Of a DNA stretch of 64,000 bases, positions 11,495-27,554 are shown piece by piece. Source of the DNA: Trametopsis cervina (lineage: Eukaryota > Basidiomycota > Agaricomycetes > Polyporales > Irpicaceae); assembly GCA_022385755.1 (NCBI GenBank), contig MU278358.1, positions 511,133 through 575,132 on the forward strand, in the 5' to 3' direction. A program made the position numbers and the translations under genes. The first letter of the stretch is position 1. Each line of letters opens with the position of its first letter. The notes under the pieces are model-generated. The model did no database searches, was not told the origin of the DNA, and saw only the letters and a list, made by a program, of their open reading frames with translations.

Positions 11495-13147
11495 TTAACC
11501 ACCACGGCCACCGCGCCCTGCCCTACCCCTTCCTCTACCCCTGTGACCACGGCCGGCAGCAGCGGGTCCATCCTCACGAGTAGCGGGAGCAGCGTCATCG
11601 GTGACCGGGCGAGTGATGACTCCAGCGGGGTTCTGAGACCCCTGTCCCTCTCTTTGCAAGATTGTGGGCGGTGCAGCCGGCGGCGCGGTGGAAGGCACTT
11701 GCTTTGTGCGTGACTTGGGCGACGTCTTAGCTGCGGCTGCACCCGGGGGCTGAGACGAGCCTTCTTTCTCCTTCTCCTTCTCTTTCCTTGACTTGCCGCC
11801 CATTGCGCCACTGAGGGCTGCTTCGAACTGACGTGATGCCAGCCCGATTACCGGTCGTGCCCGTCTCGGAGCAGGAGCAGGAGCAGGTGGTGCAGCGCCA
11901 GCTTGCTCAGGTTGCGATGGTGGGTCGGTCGCTGGAGGCTGCGAAGGGGTGTTGGATTGCGTTGCGGGTGGTCGTACTTTCGCAGTATCATTGTTTGCAG
12001 AAGCAGCCCCTTTGGACCCGCCACGGTCGCGAGTCCGCTGAGACCTGGGTGTCGGAGGAGCGGCCTTGGGTTTCGAAGGGGCGGCTACAGTTGGTTGCGG
12101 TGGTGTTTCCTTTGCCTGCGATGCCGGAGGACCTGGGGCGGCTGCTGCTTTGGCAGCTGCAGCAGCTTTCTTCGCAGCTTTCTTGCCGGCGGAAGGTTCA
12201 TTCGTTTTGGCAGGTGGGTTGTTAGAAGGGGCAGCCTTCTTCTTACTATCATCTCGTTTCGAGGAAGGGTTGAGGGCAGTAGGGTTCATATCCTTGTAAT
12301 GGGCATGATTTCGCAATATCGCTTCCTTATCCTTCTGTGCCGACTTCTCAGCTTTCAGGGCTTCGAGAAGTGGGGTCGTAGTGGGATGTGACATAGGTTG
12401 AATATCCGCAACTATTATATAGCATTAAGACACTATGTTTTGTCATAAAGAGGAATAGTCGTACCCAATGTTTCCAAGGTCTCCGCGTCGAATGGCTTGG
12501 TCTGAGGTTCCTTCAGAGACTCGACGAAAGAGATGAAGTCCTCGTCTGGTGGCGAATAAATTCATAGAATGCTGTTCATGGCAATATAACATACCCTTCT
12601 CAATAGTTCCCATCCTGTTGTCAGCTTTCCCCTTCGCGGACGGGATCTTCTGAAACGGCGCGAACTCGACTATTGCTATAGATTCGTTTCCTACAGAGGA
12701 GTAAGTGTCTGAGGTGGCGTCTGAGTAGACCTTGAAACATACCAGCTTTGTCCCTAAACAGATGACCATCATATTCGCGACTGAATGTTGCGAGCGTTTC
12801 CTCGTCCTTGAATGCGATGTATGCGCGCGATGGGATGTTCTCCTTGTTCAACCTGACATTCATCAGCACGCTATCAAAAAGCATTGAAGGGGGCCGACTA
12901 ACTTCTTCCTGAACTTGCCCTGGTAGAACTCTCTCCAAGAAACCGTCTCGTCGCTCACCCATTCTTGGACGCTTTGCCAGAACACCTCCTCCGGCAGATT
13001 CGGAGGCAATCTACGGACAACAGTCTTGAGCCGCTCTGAGCCTGACTGAGCCTTCGGCGCAGAACGCGATTTACGTTCCTTGTCCTTATCCTTGGACTTG
13101 CTCTTCGAGTGTGTGGGACGCGTCTTCGCCTGTTCCATGGTGGTCAT
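11495..13147 (-). CDS. UPF3: Nonsense-mediated mRNA decay factor UPF3
   Basis: Smg-4/UPF3 family adaptor that links exon-junction or ribosome-bound complexes to UPF2/UPF1. After a Lys/Ser-rich start (MTTMEQAKTRPTHSKSK) comes the RNP-like domain, residues about 38-170: RLKTVVRRLPPNLPEEVFW, VSWREFYQGKFRKK, IPSRAYIAFKDEETLATF, GHLFRDKAGNESIAIVEFA and PFQKIPSAKGKADNRMGT. Then DEDFISFVESLKEPQTK and TPLLEALKAEKSAQKDKEAI complete the family region. The long tail is Ala/Pro/Lys-rich with a final Arg-Gly cluster (GRGHRGRGRGRAGRGGRGG), likely RNA-binding. Four or five introns; the last exon is the large frame from about 12394 to 11495. The tail is longer and more repetitive than in the yeast protein. 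Confidence 0.87.
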
Positions 13148-13339
13148 CGCCCAGTAGTAGTGGCACCGTAGCAGCTTCCGACGAACCGTTGATGCGCGCT
13201 ACCAACACATATTCGGCGCCAGATCAGTTAGCAGAGTAATCTGCAAGATGATGCTCATGTGATTTTGATATGTACAAATGTGTTACAACGAACTGGCTTT
13301 GTACAAATCTCATACTGTATGAACTATCGTTCTACATTG
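13148..13339. other. Intergenic
   Basis: Just under 200 bases between the UPF3 start and the 3' end of the decarboxylase. Holds the UPF3 promoter; nothing distinct seen. Confidence 0.4.
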
Positions 13340-15382
13340 TTATATTTTATCGTCTTGTTTCCAAGCCGCAAGAGCGAGTCCGGCCTCCTCTTGAATAACC
13401 CTCCACGCGTGATCTATATGCTCCTTCTGAGTTCTGGCAGCTCCAATAGCAAGACGAATGCAAAATATTCCATTGAGCTTCGTTTGGGTAAGCGCAATGT
13501 CATGCCGTGAGGAAAGCCGACCGTAGAATGATTTGTTAAGAGTATTGAGGTGTTCTTCCGTTGCTGCATGGTCATCTGAGGTGCTGACGATGGATGGAGG
13601 TGTCAGGCGGAACACGGACAGCGCGAAGGAGGGTTCTGTGACCAGCGAGAAATCGGGAGACGAGCGAATCAACGAGACAAAGTACTTATTCAGCTCGATT
13701 GCCTGCACCAGCCTTTAGCATATATACTACTACAAGGTGATGCGGAACGGTACTAACCTTCCGGACGTGTTTCCTGAATCCTTCCGCACCAAAGCTTCTG
13801 AGGACGAACCAAACCTTCAGGGACCTAAAACGACGACCAAGACCAAGATGCCAATTCCTGTAATCAATGACTACGCCTGCAGAGCATATAAGTCGCAGCG
13901 ATGCACAGGTAAATATACCCCTACCTGCATCACCTTCTTTGGTGCGTAGGAATTCCGGAGTGATGTCAAGCGCGTCCGTTAGATGCTTCCTGTTTCTGAC
14001 CCACAGTGTGGAGGCGTCGAAGTTGACTAAGCCCCACTAGGTTAAAATTAGCGTGAGCGTGGCTCTGATTCCAGATATATTCGTAGCCTACCTTGTGAAA
14101 ATTCGTGCAGAAAGAGTCAGCGTACTTATTGATGTATTCAAGCTGGGCTATTTCACGGTATTCTGGACATGCCAATGTCACTCCAGCCCAAGCGGCATCC
14201 ACATGAATGAACAGGGAAGGATGGTCTTTCACTGCGATGTGGTATTAGCCGGATGTATATACCTATTTCTGTGTCCGAGGTCATACCTACTTCGCCAATT
14301 TCATCCAGACGATCGACTGCACCAGAGGAAGTGGTGCCAACAGTTACGACTGAGCCAAACGAAGTGAGCATGCAAGCACATTTGCTACTTGATATGCATA
14401 TGTACCTAACACAAAGGGATGCTTTCCACGGGCTTTGTCTTCCTCTAGCGCATTCCTTAAAGTGCTTCCGCGCAAGGCAAAGCGATCTTCTGAAGTAACA
14501 TCCAAGGCTCGACACTGGAGTCCGAGTACGAGGCCAGCCTTCACACCGAGAGAATGTGTTTGCGTGGTAGTATAAATAACCATATCCTCCGTTTTGACCG
14601 TGGGGTTCTTGCTTGTGTAAAGCGATCGTGCAGCCACTATAGCCACGAGAGCTGAATCAGAAGCAGTGGTCTCGTGAGCATCGTTAGTATCCATGGAAAG
14701 CCTTGCTATGAATTAGAGTACCTGTATCACACCTCCTCCAACCTCTGAGCTATTGAGAAAATGGTCTGCCAATCCAAAAAGCTTGGCGGACCAGTCCATC
14801 ACTATAGCTTCCAGTTCCGTGCATGCTGGGCTACAGCCCCACTATGGTGGCACCAATGGCCTTGTGAGATATGTCCAAGCTAACGATATTAGACGACGTA
14901 CATTAAATCCGGGATTTACTGTGCTTGTGGCGTACAGATCTCCCAAGATACCCTCAAAGGTGCATGCCGTAGGATAATATGCAAAAAAACTGGGATGCTG
15001 CCAGTGAGTGAGACCTATGAAAAGAGTTAGGCTGAAAACTAGAATCTGCACAGAGTGATGGTTCGGGATTACCTGGCATGATGCACCTTTGGTAGTCGTC
15101 AGCAATCTGTTGGAAGTCTTCGCCTTCCTCGGGTGCACTGGCTGCAAACGGTTACCAAAGCACGTCAGCGCACTGCATAGTAGGGGTTTATTGTGACGTG
15201 CATGGGATAAGATCTTTCAGATATCCCGGAGGGACTTGAGATACCACCGAACGTTGCTCGAGCGACGAGTAGTAGTCGCATATCCGATCAATGGCTTGAT
15301 AACCCGCTTTTCGAAATCTGCCAGTGAAATTGTTGGCCAAAAGCCACTATAGACGATCTGCAACTTACGCTTCGATATCCAT
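13340..15382 (-). CDS. Pyridoxal-phosphate aromatic-L-amino-acid decarboxylase-like enzyme
   Basis: Group II PLP-dependent decarboxylase, cytosolic, expected to decarboxylate tryptophan, tyrosine or DOPA. A tiny first exon encodes MDIEA, then [16 protein letters not shown] and [11 protein letters not shown]. The classic blocks follow: [71 protein letters not shown] (cofactor-binding Asp and Ala), and [13 protein letters not shown] with the PLP-binding lysine. The end has [14 protein letters not shown] sequence, here [20 protein letters not shown], and [10 protein letters not shown]. The usual residue before the lysine motif is Asn-Ala-His-Lys; here it is Asn-Phe-His-Lys. Seven or more introns. 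Length fits the family (about 500 residues). Which amino acid it uses cannot be told. Confidence 0.87.
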
Positions 15383-15817
15383 TGCAAGTGAAGATTATTT
15401 CCACTGCTAACTCGGGTCCCTAGCGGTCGCAGCTACCAGTGGTAAATAAGCGGGCATTGTTTATGTATGTTTGCTAGGCCGCCGCCTGACGCGTCAAGTC
15501 CGACGCGCCTCTGTTTTGTGAACTGAAGTGTATGTTATCAGCAGGGCGACATGATACGTTTGCGATTTCGAAGGGGGCATGCTTCCATGAAACGCGGTGA
15601 AGAAGACCGTGATATCATACTGGTTAACCTCTGAAGCGTGGTTGCATCACAGCAGAGTCATTTGGGGCCAAGGATTCCCTGTGCGAGGACTTTTATCACC
15701 GTACGTCGCGTCCGATGTGGCTCTCCGATTCCTTCCGCTGACTGCGTGCCGCTTAGTCCATAGTACATAAACTGTTTTGTTTCACTCCCGGAACATACCA
15801 TCCCAGCTTTCGTTCTA
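15383..15817. other. Intergenic, divergent promoter region
   Basis: About 435 bases between the starts of the decarboxylase and the NADH dehydrogenase. No gene or clear motif seen. Confidence 0.4.
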
Positions 15818-18113
15818 ATGTCCTTGTCCGCTTCTGCCAATGTGGCCCTTGCTGGCCTGAGCGCCCGAACGAATCTCGCCACAAACTCTCTGCGCATCAT
15901 ATCGCGTAGTCGATATCCCAATGGGCCTTCTCGTGCTTTTAGTTCGAGCAGCGCGCGATGTAAACCTCGTCTGGTCATCCTTGGCTCAGGCTGGGGCGGC
16001 TACGAGGTAATGCGGGGTGTAGACAAGAATCGCTGGAGTTAGCCGTCCATCAACGAGACCTCCTGAAATGGCTAACAAGATTGTGCAGATGTAACGATGG
16101 TTTCGCCAAGCAACTATTTTAACTTCACCCCTCTCCTGGCAAGTTGTTCAGTGGGTACGCTTGAGTTTGGGGCCGCAGTGGAACCAGTAAGTGCATTGTT
16201 TCAGCTTCACCTGAACGTCATTTTATTGCATTGATTTCCAGGTCAGACGATACACTCCAGAAGTGGTTGGTCATGGACATCATCCCAATTACTATTTGAT
16301 ACTCATATACATTCATGTGCTTGAAGACTGCATATCAAGCTTGGTGCGATCGCATAGGTAGCTATAGTCTTTTGGAGTTCCTGCAAGACAATATTGACGT
16401 AGGCTGTACCACCAAACAGATTTCGATCGCAAAGTATTGCATTGTGTGAGCAATGTAGACATTTGTCACTTAGCAGCGCCGATATACCTTTACAGATGCC
16501 CGCAACAGCCTCCCCTAACCTCGGAACCCACACAGAGTCCTCTGAACAAGGCCAGCAACCGCACTTCCAGCTTTCTTACGATGCGCTTGTGATAGCCGTA
16601 GGAGCCTACAGCCAGAGTTCGCAGGCCAGTCGCTTTGATCTCATGTTTTCGCTCTAACCACTACTGTCAGCTTTCAATGTGCCAGGGGTCAAAGAGCATG
16701 CTCACTTCTTGAAGAATATCTCAGATGCGCGTCGTATCAAAGCCCGAATCTTGGAGTGTAAGCAACGAAACTACAAATGTTGGAACTAATTGGTTACTGA
16801 TAAATCACTGCCAGGTCTTGAGCAAGCCAACCAACCAACTATCACAGACGAGGATCGACACAAACTACTGCACTTTTGCGTTGTCGGTATGTGTGATCTG
16901 CTACATATTACGTCACATCGGTTTCAATATAGCGTCTAGGCGGTGGTCCCACGGGAGTCGAATTTGCTGCAGAGCTACATGACTTCATCCGTGATGATGT
17001 GGAAGGCCACTATCCTTCTCTTGCGAAGTTCGCCAAGATATCTCTGATCGATGTGGCTCCCCGTATCCTCGGCACATTCGACGAGGGATTACAGCAGCAA
17101 GTCTGATTATATTCCCGTGAAGCTAATTTTCTGAGGACATCGGACAGATTCGCAACCAAAAAGTTCAAAAGAGAAGGGATCAACATTCTTACCCAGCATC
17201 ACGTCGAACGCGTTGAGAAAGTGAGAAACCATCCCCTAATGTCTGATACAGAAAGCTTACCTACCGAAATCTCGGCCAGGACAAGCTATTCGTAAAAGAG
17301 CAGGGCGAATGTGATTTCACGGGCTTATGATTGGCTGGAGCTTTTACTGACGGCCATCTCCTTAGTGCCGTTTGGATTGCTTGTATGGAGTACGGGGCTT
17401 GCCCCGAACCCGCTGATTCAGTCGATCATAGAAGTGGACAAGGATGGGAAGACTAGCAGGTGCGCATCTACAACCCCCATTCCAACACACCACAGATCTA
17501 GCACGGCTTCAAACAATAACCCGCTCTTCTAGTCTTATCACGGACGCACAATGCCGCGTCGTGATGGAGGATGGCCATACTAACACCGATGTTTACGCCA
17601 TTGGGGATGCTGCTATGATACGAGACGTGCCCCTTCCAGCGACAGCTCAGGGTATGCATAGGAAGGTCCATTCTCTCGATGATGACTTACGCGCTCTTCT
17701 CGATATTTGCAGTCGCAAACCAAAAGGCAAAGTATCTTACGAAACGACTAAACAAGCTTATCAAAGGCAAAGAGCACCTCGAGCCGTTTGTGTTCCACAA
17801 TGCAGGGAGCTTGGCCTACTTGGGTGACTGGCAAGCCGTGTACGACCGGACACAGGCTGAGAACGTCAAGACTAAAGAGGCCGGAAGACTCGCGTGGCTC
17901 CTTTGGCGTTCGGCATACTTTACACGGACCTTAAGCGTACGGAACAAGTGAGTTGTATTTCTTCAATGTCTCTCTTCGGGCTCACACCGGCGTGCAGGAT
18001 TCTTGTGCCTATGTACTGGTGAGTCTGCTACCTACCATTTTGTGACATATGGAGATTGACTCAGGTTCAGGTTCCTCAATTGGATCTTTGGACGCGATCT
18101 GAGTCGATTCTGA
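15818..18113 (+). CDS. Alternative (type II) NADH:ubiquinone oxidoreductase, mitochondrial
   Basis: Single-subunit, non-proton-pumping NADH dehydrogenase of the NDE/NDI family on the mitochondrial inner membrane. The first 48 residues are Ser/Arg/Ala-rich and basic ([18 protein letters not shown]), a presequence. Two dinucleotide folds are visible: [14 protein letters not shown] for FAD and [19 protein letters not shown] for NADH. Other family marks are [101 protein letters not shown] and the ending [18 protein letters not shown]. About eleven introns. No EF-hand insert is seen. Internal versus external facing cannot be decided. Confidence 0.92.
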
Positions 18114-18650
18114 GAGATACGGTGAGAACATATTGAAGACGAGGCGTATATGCCCCTACATGGAGAAGTTCATACAATACAGTCCGAGAAGCGTAGTAAT
18201 AATACAGTGATACACCATTAGTCCAGTAAATAAGACGCGAATATCCCACTGCTCCTGATAACATGTCCCCTATAAAAGCATATGATACAGATCGAACTGA
18301 ACAAACTGATACATGGAGTTGAGAAAAGCCACACAGTGGTGTATAGGGGTCGCACGGCGAAGCTATGATGGTCTTGCTGTTTGCTTATCTTGGTGACTTT
18401 GTGACGGTCTACGTCGCGTAGCAGTGACAGCCACGAGCATGGTGAATGTATCCGCGACCCGTTGCGGAAGGCTGCCCACAAAGATGGGGCAATGGGGCTG
18501 CTGCGTGTTTCTGTTGGCGAAAGGAGCGGCTTGTGGACCCGTAGCAACGTTATGTATGAGGGGCCCTTTGCTGCGCTCAGCTGTGTTAGGAATCCTTGCA
18601 GTCCTCGGATTCTTCATGCGTTATGCTCTAGCCTGATGAAACGTCAGATA
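18114..18650. other. Intergenic between convergent genes
   Basis: About 540 bases between the NADH dehydrogenase and WH1 gene ends. Frames of 60-110 codons on both strands show no domain; read as 3' UTR sequence. Confidence 0.4.
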
Positions 18651-19351
18651 TTACTCCAAGACCTTTAAATGGAAGGCAACGTGCCCGATATGGACAAATG
18701 TGCTAGCGGTCGGTGAGGATACCATGCCAGGGGTGAACCTTCTTGTCATTGACGCAAGCTGCTCAAACCTCTTCGTTTTCTTCGGCGAAGGTGTTGCTAA
18801 TTGACGGAGATGATTATCAAGTAGTGCAACTACACAATCGATGGGTATACCTTTCAGATGGATATAGGTAGATATATCCCTCAGGAAGTTTGCGGCTTCA
18901 TCGTCGTCATCGAACCGGAATCCGAACATCCGGGTCTAAGGGGAGTCGGCATGAGATCGAATAGTAGAGAGGAGACGCATACCTTGCCAGAGAACATGTG
19001 GAAGAAAGGCTTGTCAAAGACGTAATCGAATGAGCTCGGGATCTCAAACATCCAAACAAGGCCCTTTACTGGGTCGATGAGTCTGAACCAGAAGCCTTGG
19101 TCGACATTTGGGGCCTGTCCACTTCCTATCTTGCGGTCTGCGTGGGCGGTAGTGATACTACGCCCGAAAACAAGCGTTCCGGCCAGGCCAGAATAAGACC
19201 AATTCTCCGCTCGGCCTCCAAAAGGCAGATGGTACACTTTGGCCGAGGCCGTACCAAGGATCTTCGAATCAACAGGGAGGAGGGACTGAATGGATCGTTT
19301 GCTCCGGTCAGAGAGCAGTGAGCTAGAGGACGTTGATGATCGTGACAGCAT
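18651..19351 (-). CDS. Short WH1 (EVH1) domain protein with a C-terminal CRIB-like motif
   Basis: Two-exon gene for a 217-residue protein related to the N-terminal half of WASP. Residues about 20-150 form the WH1 domain: ILGTASAKVYHLPFGGRAEN with WSYSGLAGTLVFGRS, then FWFRLIDPVKGLVWMFEIPS and, after the intron, TRMFGFRFDDDDEAANFLRD. A basic segment (SPKKTKRFEQL, MTRRF) precedes VSSPTASTFVHIGHVAF at residues about 192-208, which fits the CRIB consensus I-S-x-P-x(2-4)-F-x-H-x-x-H-V-G except V for I and A for G. The chain stops nine residues later, so the Pro-rich and VCA (actin/Arp2/3) parts of WASP are absent. The role is inferred: a Rho-GTPase-responsive or WIP-binding regulator. The start at 19351 was preferred to one 16 codons upstream. 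Confidence 0.75.
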
Positions 19352-20298
19352 CGTGATATGTTGAGCGGGAAGGAATGTAGAGACGTGAAACTGATTCAAG
19401 ATAAGGGGTATATAAACGAGTGAGACGTAGGCCAGTCGACTTGCGAGAGGCAGGATAAGGGAGGGCTGATGTATGATAGAGCAACCATGGGCTTATGTAC
19501 TGCGTCCCGCGGCAGGTGGGGCTGTGGGGTGCACGCGAAGGCTTGCATCGTGCTTTACGTGAGGTTTTCATGTTGGAAGCTGCCAGCGAGGGGCCTTCCT
19601 GTCGGAGTGAATGCCTACAGGAAACCGCATTGTATAGTTGCGTTGCGGACAACTGAAATGTGGTCTGTAACTTGTGCAGGAGATCACCTATCAAGTTCCT
19701 GAAGTGAGACACCCTCGGCAGTTAAGGAACTGACCCGAATTTAACTGCGCTGCCAGCGTTGAAGAGTTTACGTCCTCGGACATTGACATGAACTCAGACT
19801 CATTCAGATTTCACATATATGGGACACTTCTCGCTGAGCCAAATTGATGTGCCAGTGGTGTTGTGGCTATCACTGGGATTTGCATGATAAACCACTAGGT
19901 CTGTCTGGAAACTCTGAAGGATGCGCAGGCTCGGAATCTAGCCACATAGAAGGTAGTGATCCAGATGCGTACCTAGGTTGATGCACGCGGATTGTGCACA
20001 GTACGTTACCTTCACGCACGAGGAAACGACGTGGAAGTTTCCTAGATTTCATCAATCAGGGTGATTGGCTTCCTTATGACTTGACAAGACTAGCAAATTT
20101 GAGAATATCGACCCAGACTTGTACTGTCATGGAAGGGCACAGCAGAGCTGCAGAGTGTGTGCAGTTCACGTGAATGCTCGGCCGGTTCGGCGGCCTATTG
20201 ATAGTGCTGAGATTTGAACCCGATTTTGGCTGAGAATCAATCTGCAGTTTACCAAACTTCGATCCGCCAGTACGTTAGTTCAAAACCCAGCGAACACA
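19352..20298. other. Intergenic, divergent promoter region
   Basis: About 950 bases between the WH1 and NSUN2-type starts. A tRNA B-box-like string near 20214 was examined and not supported. No gene seen. Confidence 0.4.
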
Positions 20299-23445
<3,147 letters not shown>

Positions 23446-23886
23446 GACAGAGCAGGGATAGTCAGCAGCTAGTTACGGGGGCTCTCGTAGAATACCGATT
23501 TGTACGTCAGTAGTCGCGCTTGTCGCGTCAGAGCCACCCGCAGCTTGTGCACGATCTTAACTTGTAACCGATCGTTGTTTCCGCAGTACTTCACAAGTAC
23601 CTGCAACGATCACAACTCGCTCTGTTAACGACAGCTAACGACGGAAGCATCCTGTTCGACAAATCTCCGAGATAAAATGCAGAGTTACCGTCGGTGCCGA
23701 CGGTTTGAGGACCCTCTCTCAACCCTGACGCCTTCGATGGTGCCCAAATATAGTAATGCCCATCAGAACTGATTTATTGCGTCCGCACATTAATCCTTTT
23801 CTTTTAACGCCCAAGATCACACTTAAATAAGGTCTAACCAACTCACCAATGTTGTTTATCACCCATCGACTTTTAACTCAGCACAC
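23446..23886. other. Intergenic, promoter of the Zn2Cys6 gene
   Basis: About 440 bases between the methyltransferase stop and the regulator start. No frame or repeat worth reporting. Confidence 0.4.
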
Positions 23887-26800
23887 ATGCTCCCATCGGG
23901 GCAACAAAAACGGAATGAGCAGCAGGACAAATTCCCGAATAATTCAAAGCCGTACTCGAAAGCAGCTGCAAAGGAGGCACGTCGCAGTCGAGGAGAGATT
24001 GCATGTGCAGAATGCCGACGGTAAGGATGCCACAGCCCGGAGATCTGTCGGATTATATCTCTGAACTGACGTCTATTCAAGATTAAAGGTACGCTGCAAT
24101 CGTCAAGGTGTGTCGCCCTTTTGACTACAACAAGCTCGATGTAATGACCTATGCTTGTCCCATAGTGCCTTGTGCAACATGTATCAGCAGGGGATGCGCA
24201 GCACTATGTCCGAACGGTAAGTGGACCTCGGGTCTATGTCAATGTGGAAATATCATACCGTGAGCGTAGGTACTCTTCCACCTGGCGATAATAGTCGGTG
24301 CGTGCCAAATGTCTATTTCATAAAGCGAATAGACACTGATGAAGAGCCCGTGCACCCAGCTTCGTTACACATGCGACGGATCACCTGCAACGTTTGATTG
24401 GCAAGATGACTGATCGTATGAGGGCCCTTGAAGACGCGTTGGCCATTGCTCAGGCAGCAGAATCATCACAGACTCACCCCCTTCTTTCCGTTGAGGCCAC
24501 ACAAGATATTGACGTTGACATCAATCAAGAAGAAGAAGACGAGCCAGAGACAGTCGACTCAGTAGTAGAGTCTTTTGGCACGTTGCATATCGAGGATAAA
24601 GGAAGGACTCAGCGATTTTTCGGGCCCTCAGGAGGCTCCGAGGTACGTAGTCTGTAGTATTATTTGTGCTTACGACTCATCGAGCCTATAGAGCCTGCTA
24701 ATCGTACGTGCATTATATGTCGCCTATGTATCAATTCTGAGCTTTGATTTGAGAACACTGGCGAGAAAGCGTCGTTACCAGGAGCACACGAAGACGTTGG
24801 TCCTATCGACCTGCGGGCGCTTGGCCTTCCGCAAGAACTGGATCCTTTCTTTCACGCATTTCCTCTCACGCCAATGGCGGTGCCAACCGCGCCGATGTGG
24901 AATATCCTGAGGGGCTTTCTCCCATTACGCGACCGTGCGGAGGCTCTGGGACGCATCATGCTGGAACGTTTATCTTGGATGTTTTCCACAGTTAGCTTGC
25001 GGGTTTACGTTGAAGAGCTACTGCCTTACGTCTATTCCTCGAAGGAGATCACGAGTGGTGACGAGGACACGTCTCCATATCATGGCGCACACGGATTTGC
25101 CCTCTTCCTTATAGTGCTCGCTATCGGTTCCCTCATGGACCCGACCTTACCGCCGTATAACGCCGATGCGCAGCGTTATTATGCAATGTCGGTTGTTGCA
25201 CTCGGCTTGGAACCGATCCTCGCGCGGCCAAACTTAAGCACCGTTAAGACATTGCACCTTGTCAGTATATACTGTGGAATGAGTGGCAGTGAGAGCAATA
25301 TGGCTAATCAATATGCCATACTCAATCTAGCGTGCAGTGTCGCTCAGACTGTAAGTGTCCTTGAATTGTGCCTTGTCGCGCCTCTTCGCTAATATACTAT
25401 GTTCCAGATCGGTCTTCGTATGTGACCTATTATCTGCAGTCATCGTCGCCGCTGAAACAGGAGTTTTGACAGACGTTGACCCGGTACATTGGAACATGAG
25501 TGAAAAAGATGTTTACGACCGGCGTTGCTGCTACTGGAATATCCTGCGCGCAGATTTATGGCAGGTAAGCTGTTCCACTCGGCACCTCTGCGCCCGATTA
25601 ACTTTCCCTACACATATCCAGAGTATATATTCTGGTAGACCACCTGCCCTTGCTTTGACTGTCGGAAATTGCAAAATGCAAACAGAACACGACGAGGAGA
25701 AATATCAAGCACACGAATATACAATTGGATGTACGCTCGCATATGACCGTGATAAGACCACGAGCTGACCTTTTTTTTCGCCGTAGTCGGTGTTTGGGGT
25801 AGCAGGTACTCTGAACGATGTTTGTTACCGGCTATGAAGCTTCTCGTCGCATCCAAGCAACCTACCTATGAAGCGGTGCTCCGCCTCGACAAAGAGATTG
25901 TTGCATTCGAGCAACCTTCACCCGATCTTCACTTTGACTCACCTTCCATTGCGGAGTCCATGCGGTGGTTCGTTCGCTCCCATTACAAGGAATTAAGTGA
26001 GTCTATCGCGACAGCGGCACGTGCCATTTCTTGATATTGTTTCAGTCCGCCTTGCCCTTCATCGCGGTTTCTTCGCTCAAGCCTTGGCGTCGGACGATAG
26101 CAGCCCCCTCGACAGCCCTTATAAGCTTTCTTTCCTTACTGCATACGCTTCTGCCTGTACTGTGCTTAACAGCACTAGCATCTCATACTCAAGGCATCCG
26201 GATCTCCTGTCGCGAGTGTGGATGATATGGTCATTTGGATTTTCGTCAGCCGTCAGCCCCCTTACTTTTCCTTCACAACCATCGCTGAGGTATTCCCAAC
26301 AGGTCATTGTGGGAGCAGTTGCAGCTCGATGCAAAAATCTGAACATCAGTCCTCCACCCTTTCAAGCACTCCAGGACGCATGTACACTCTTTGAGCGGGC
26401 CTCGAAAACAAACAGTCGTGCAGCAGTGGCACTGGTATGAGCACACGTCAGATGCTGAATCGCAGCATACTGATATCCTTCTGCAGCCCGTTATTCTCAG
26501 TCTACGAGAAAAGGCTATGCATTTACACAATAGCACGTCCTCTTTGTCCGCACCTTCTACAGAGCTCCAACGGAAGGGTTCATGGAGTAACGACGAGATA
26601 GATATTCTCCGAGGCAAGGCGAGACTTATTGAGTCCCCATCGACTTCCGCTGGTGTCACTCCAGATACAACACCACCGCCCGCACCTTCAGTTGCCAGAA
26701 GAGACAGTGAAACTTCGGCCTCTCCCGCTAATGTCCCTTACATATCTCGTACATCTTCTCACTCGTATTCTCCTGTCGAACACCCGACATCATCCTCTCT

Positions 26801-27083
26801 GGCCTCTTGGGGCGATATGACCCAGGCGCAGCGAATGCATGGATATTCGCAACCCCACACAGGCTATGTCGAACAACCCTACCCCAACGTTGTGCACCAA
26901 CCTGCGCACATCCCACAGCAGGTACAGCATGTACAGCCAGTACAGCAGGACTGGCACGCACAACCCTCGGCTGCGCCGTATTACAACTACCCCCATAATG
27001 CCTCTGTGCCTTCTCCTGTTATCAACTTTAACCTGGAGGAGACGTGGTCGAATTTCCTGGATCAGTACGGCAGGCTCCAATAA
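23887..27083 (+). CDS. Fungal Zn(II)2Cys6 transcription factor
   Basis: Nuclear DNA-binding regulator. Start MLPSGQQKRNEQQDKF is followed by a basic stretch and the six-cysteine cluster assembled over three exons: CAECRR, LKVRCNRQ, VPCATCISRGCAALCPNG (C-x2-C-x6-C, then C-x2-C and the last C). A coiled-coil-like helix HATDHLQRLIGKMTDRMRAL comes next, then an acidic stretch. The middle homology (fungal_trans) domain is visible as HGAHGFALFLIVLAIGSLMD, YYAMSVVALGLEPILA, VKTLHLVSIYCGMSGSESNM and RRCCYWNILRADLWQ, with LALT(V)-type continuation. The C-terminal 220 residues are Ser/Pro/Gln-rich, with many HQP and VQP pairs and an ending NLEETWSNFLDQYGRLQ. About nine introns. Targets are unknown; no metabolic gene cluster surrounds it. 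Confidence 0.87.
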
Positions 27084-27554
27084 GCACGGTCTCCCCCGCT
27101 CAGGTTCCCGCGAATTAGATAGATATCAATTTGTATTTGTGTCCTGCTATCGATTGTACGAGTCGAGCTTTCGTCGCAAATTTGTAATTCAGTTCTCATG
27201 TGTATAGTTAGGAAGTCAAATCAAGTTGTAATCCGTCTTATCAAAAGCCAACTGGCTGGTTATCGATATCGTAATCTGTATCGAAGCGATTTGGAGGATG
27301 AGCTTCAGCAACGTGTATCGTTTGCAAAAGCCAGAGCTTCGAAGAAGCTGCAGGGGTGCTTTCTGGATGATGAGAATGACAATTACATCAAAGCTAACGG
27401 AATAGAGACACGTGAACGTAGTAAAAGTCGCGAATAGTCCGAGATCAATGTACAGGAATGGTTTACAAAATCCATGATGTTTCATAGTCCGTCTGAAAGC
27501 TGTCCATGCAGGGTTGCGTCTATCTAGTGGAGATGTTGGCCCGTGAAGGCTGAG
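27084..27554. other. Intergenic between convergent genes
   Basis: About 470 AT-richer bases between the ends of the regulator and transporter genes. Two 80-90 codon frames on opposite strands overlap each other and lack features. Confidence 0.4.

Noticed and set aside
20195..20290. tRNA B-box-like string on the minus strand (GGGTTCAAATC)
   Set aside because: The T stem does not pair well and no A box or acceptor stem is found upstream.
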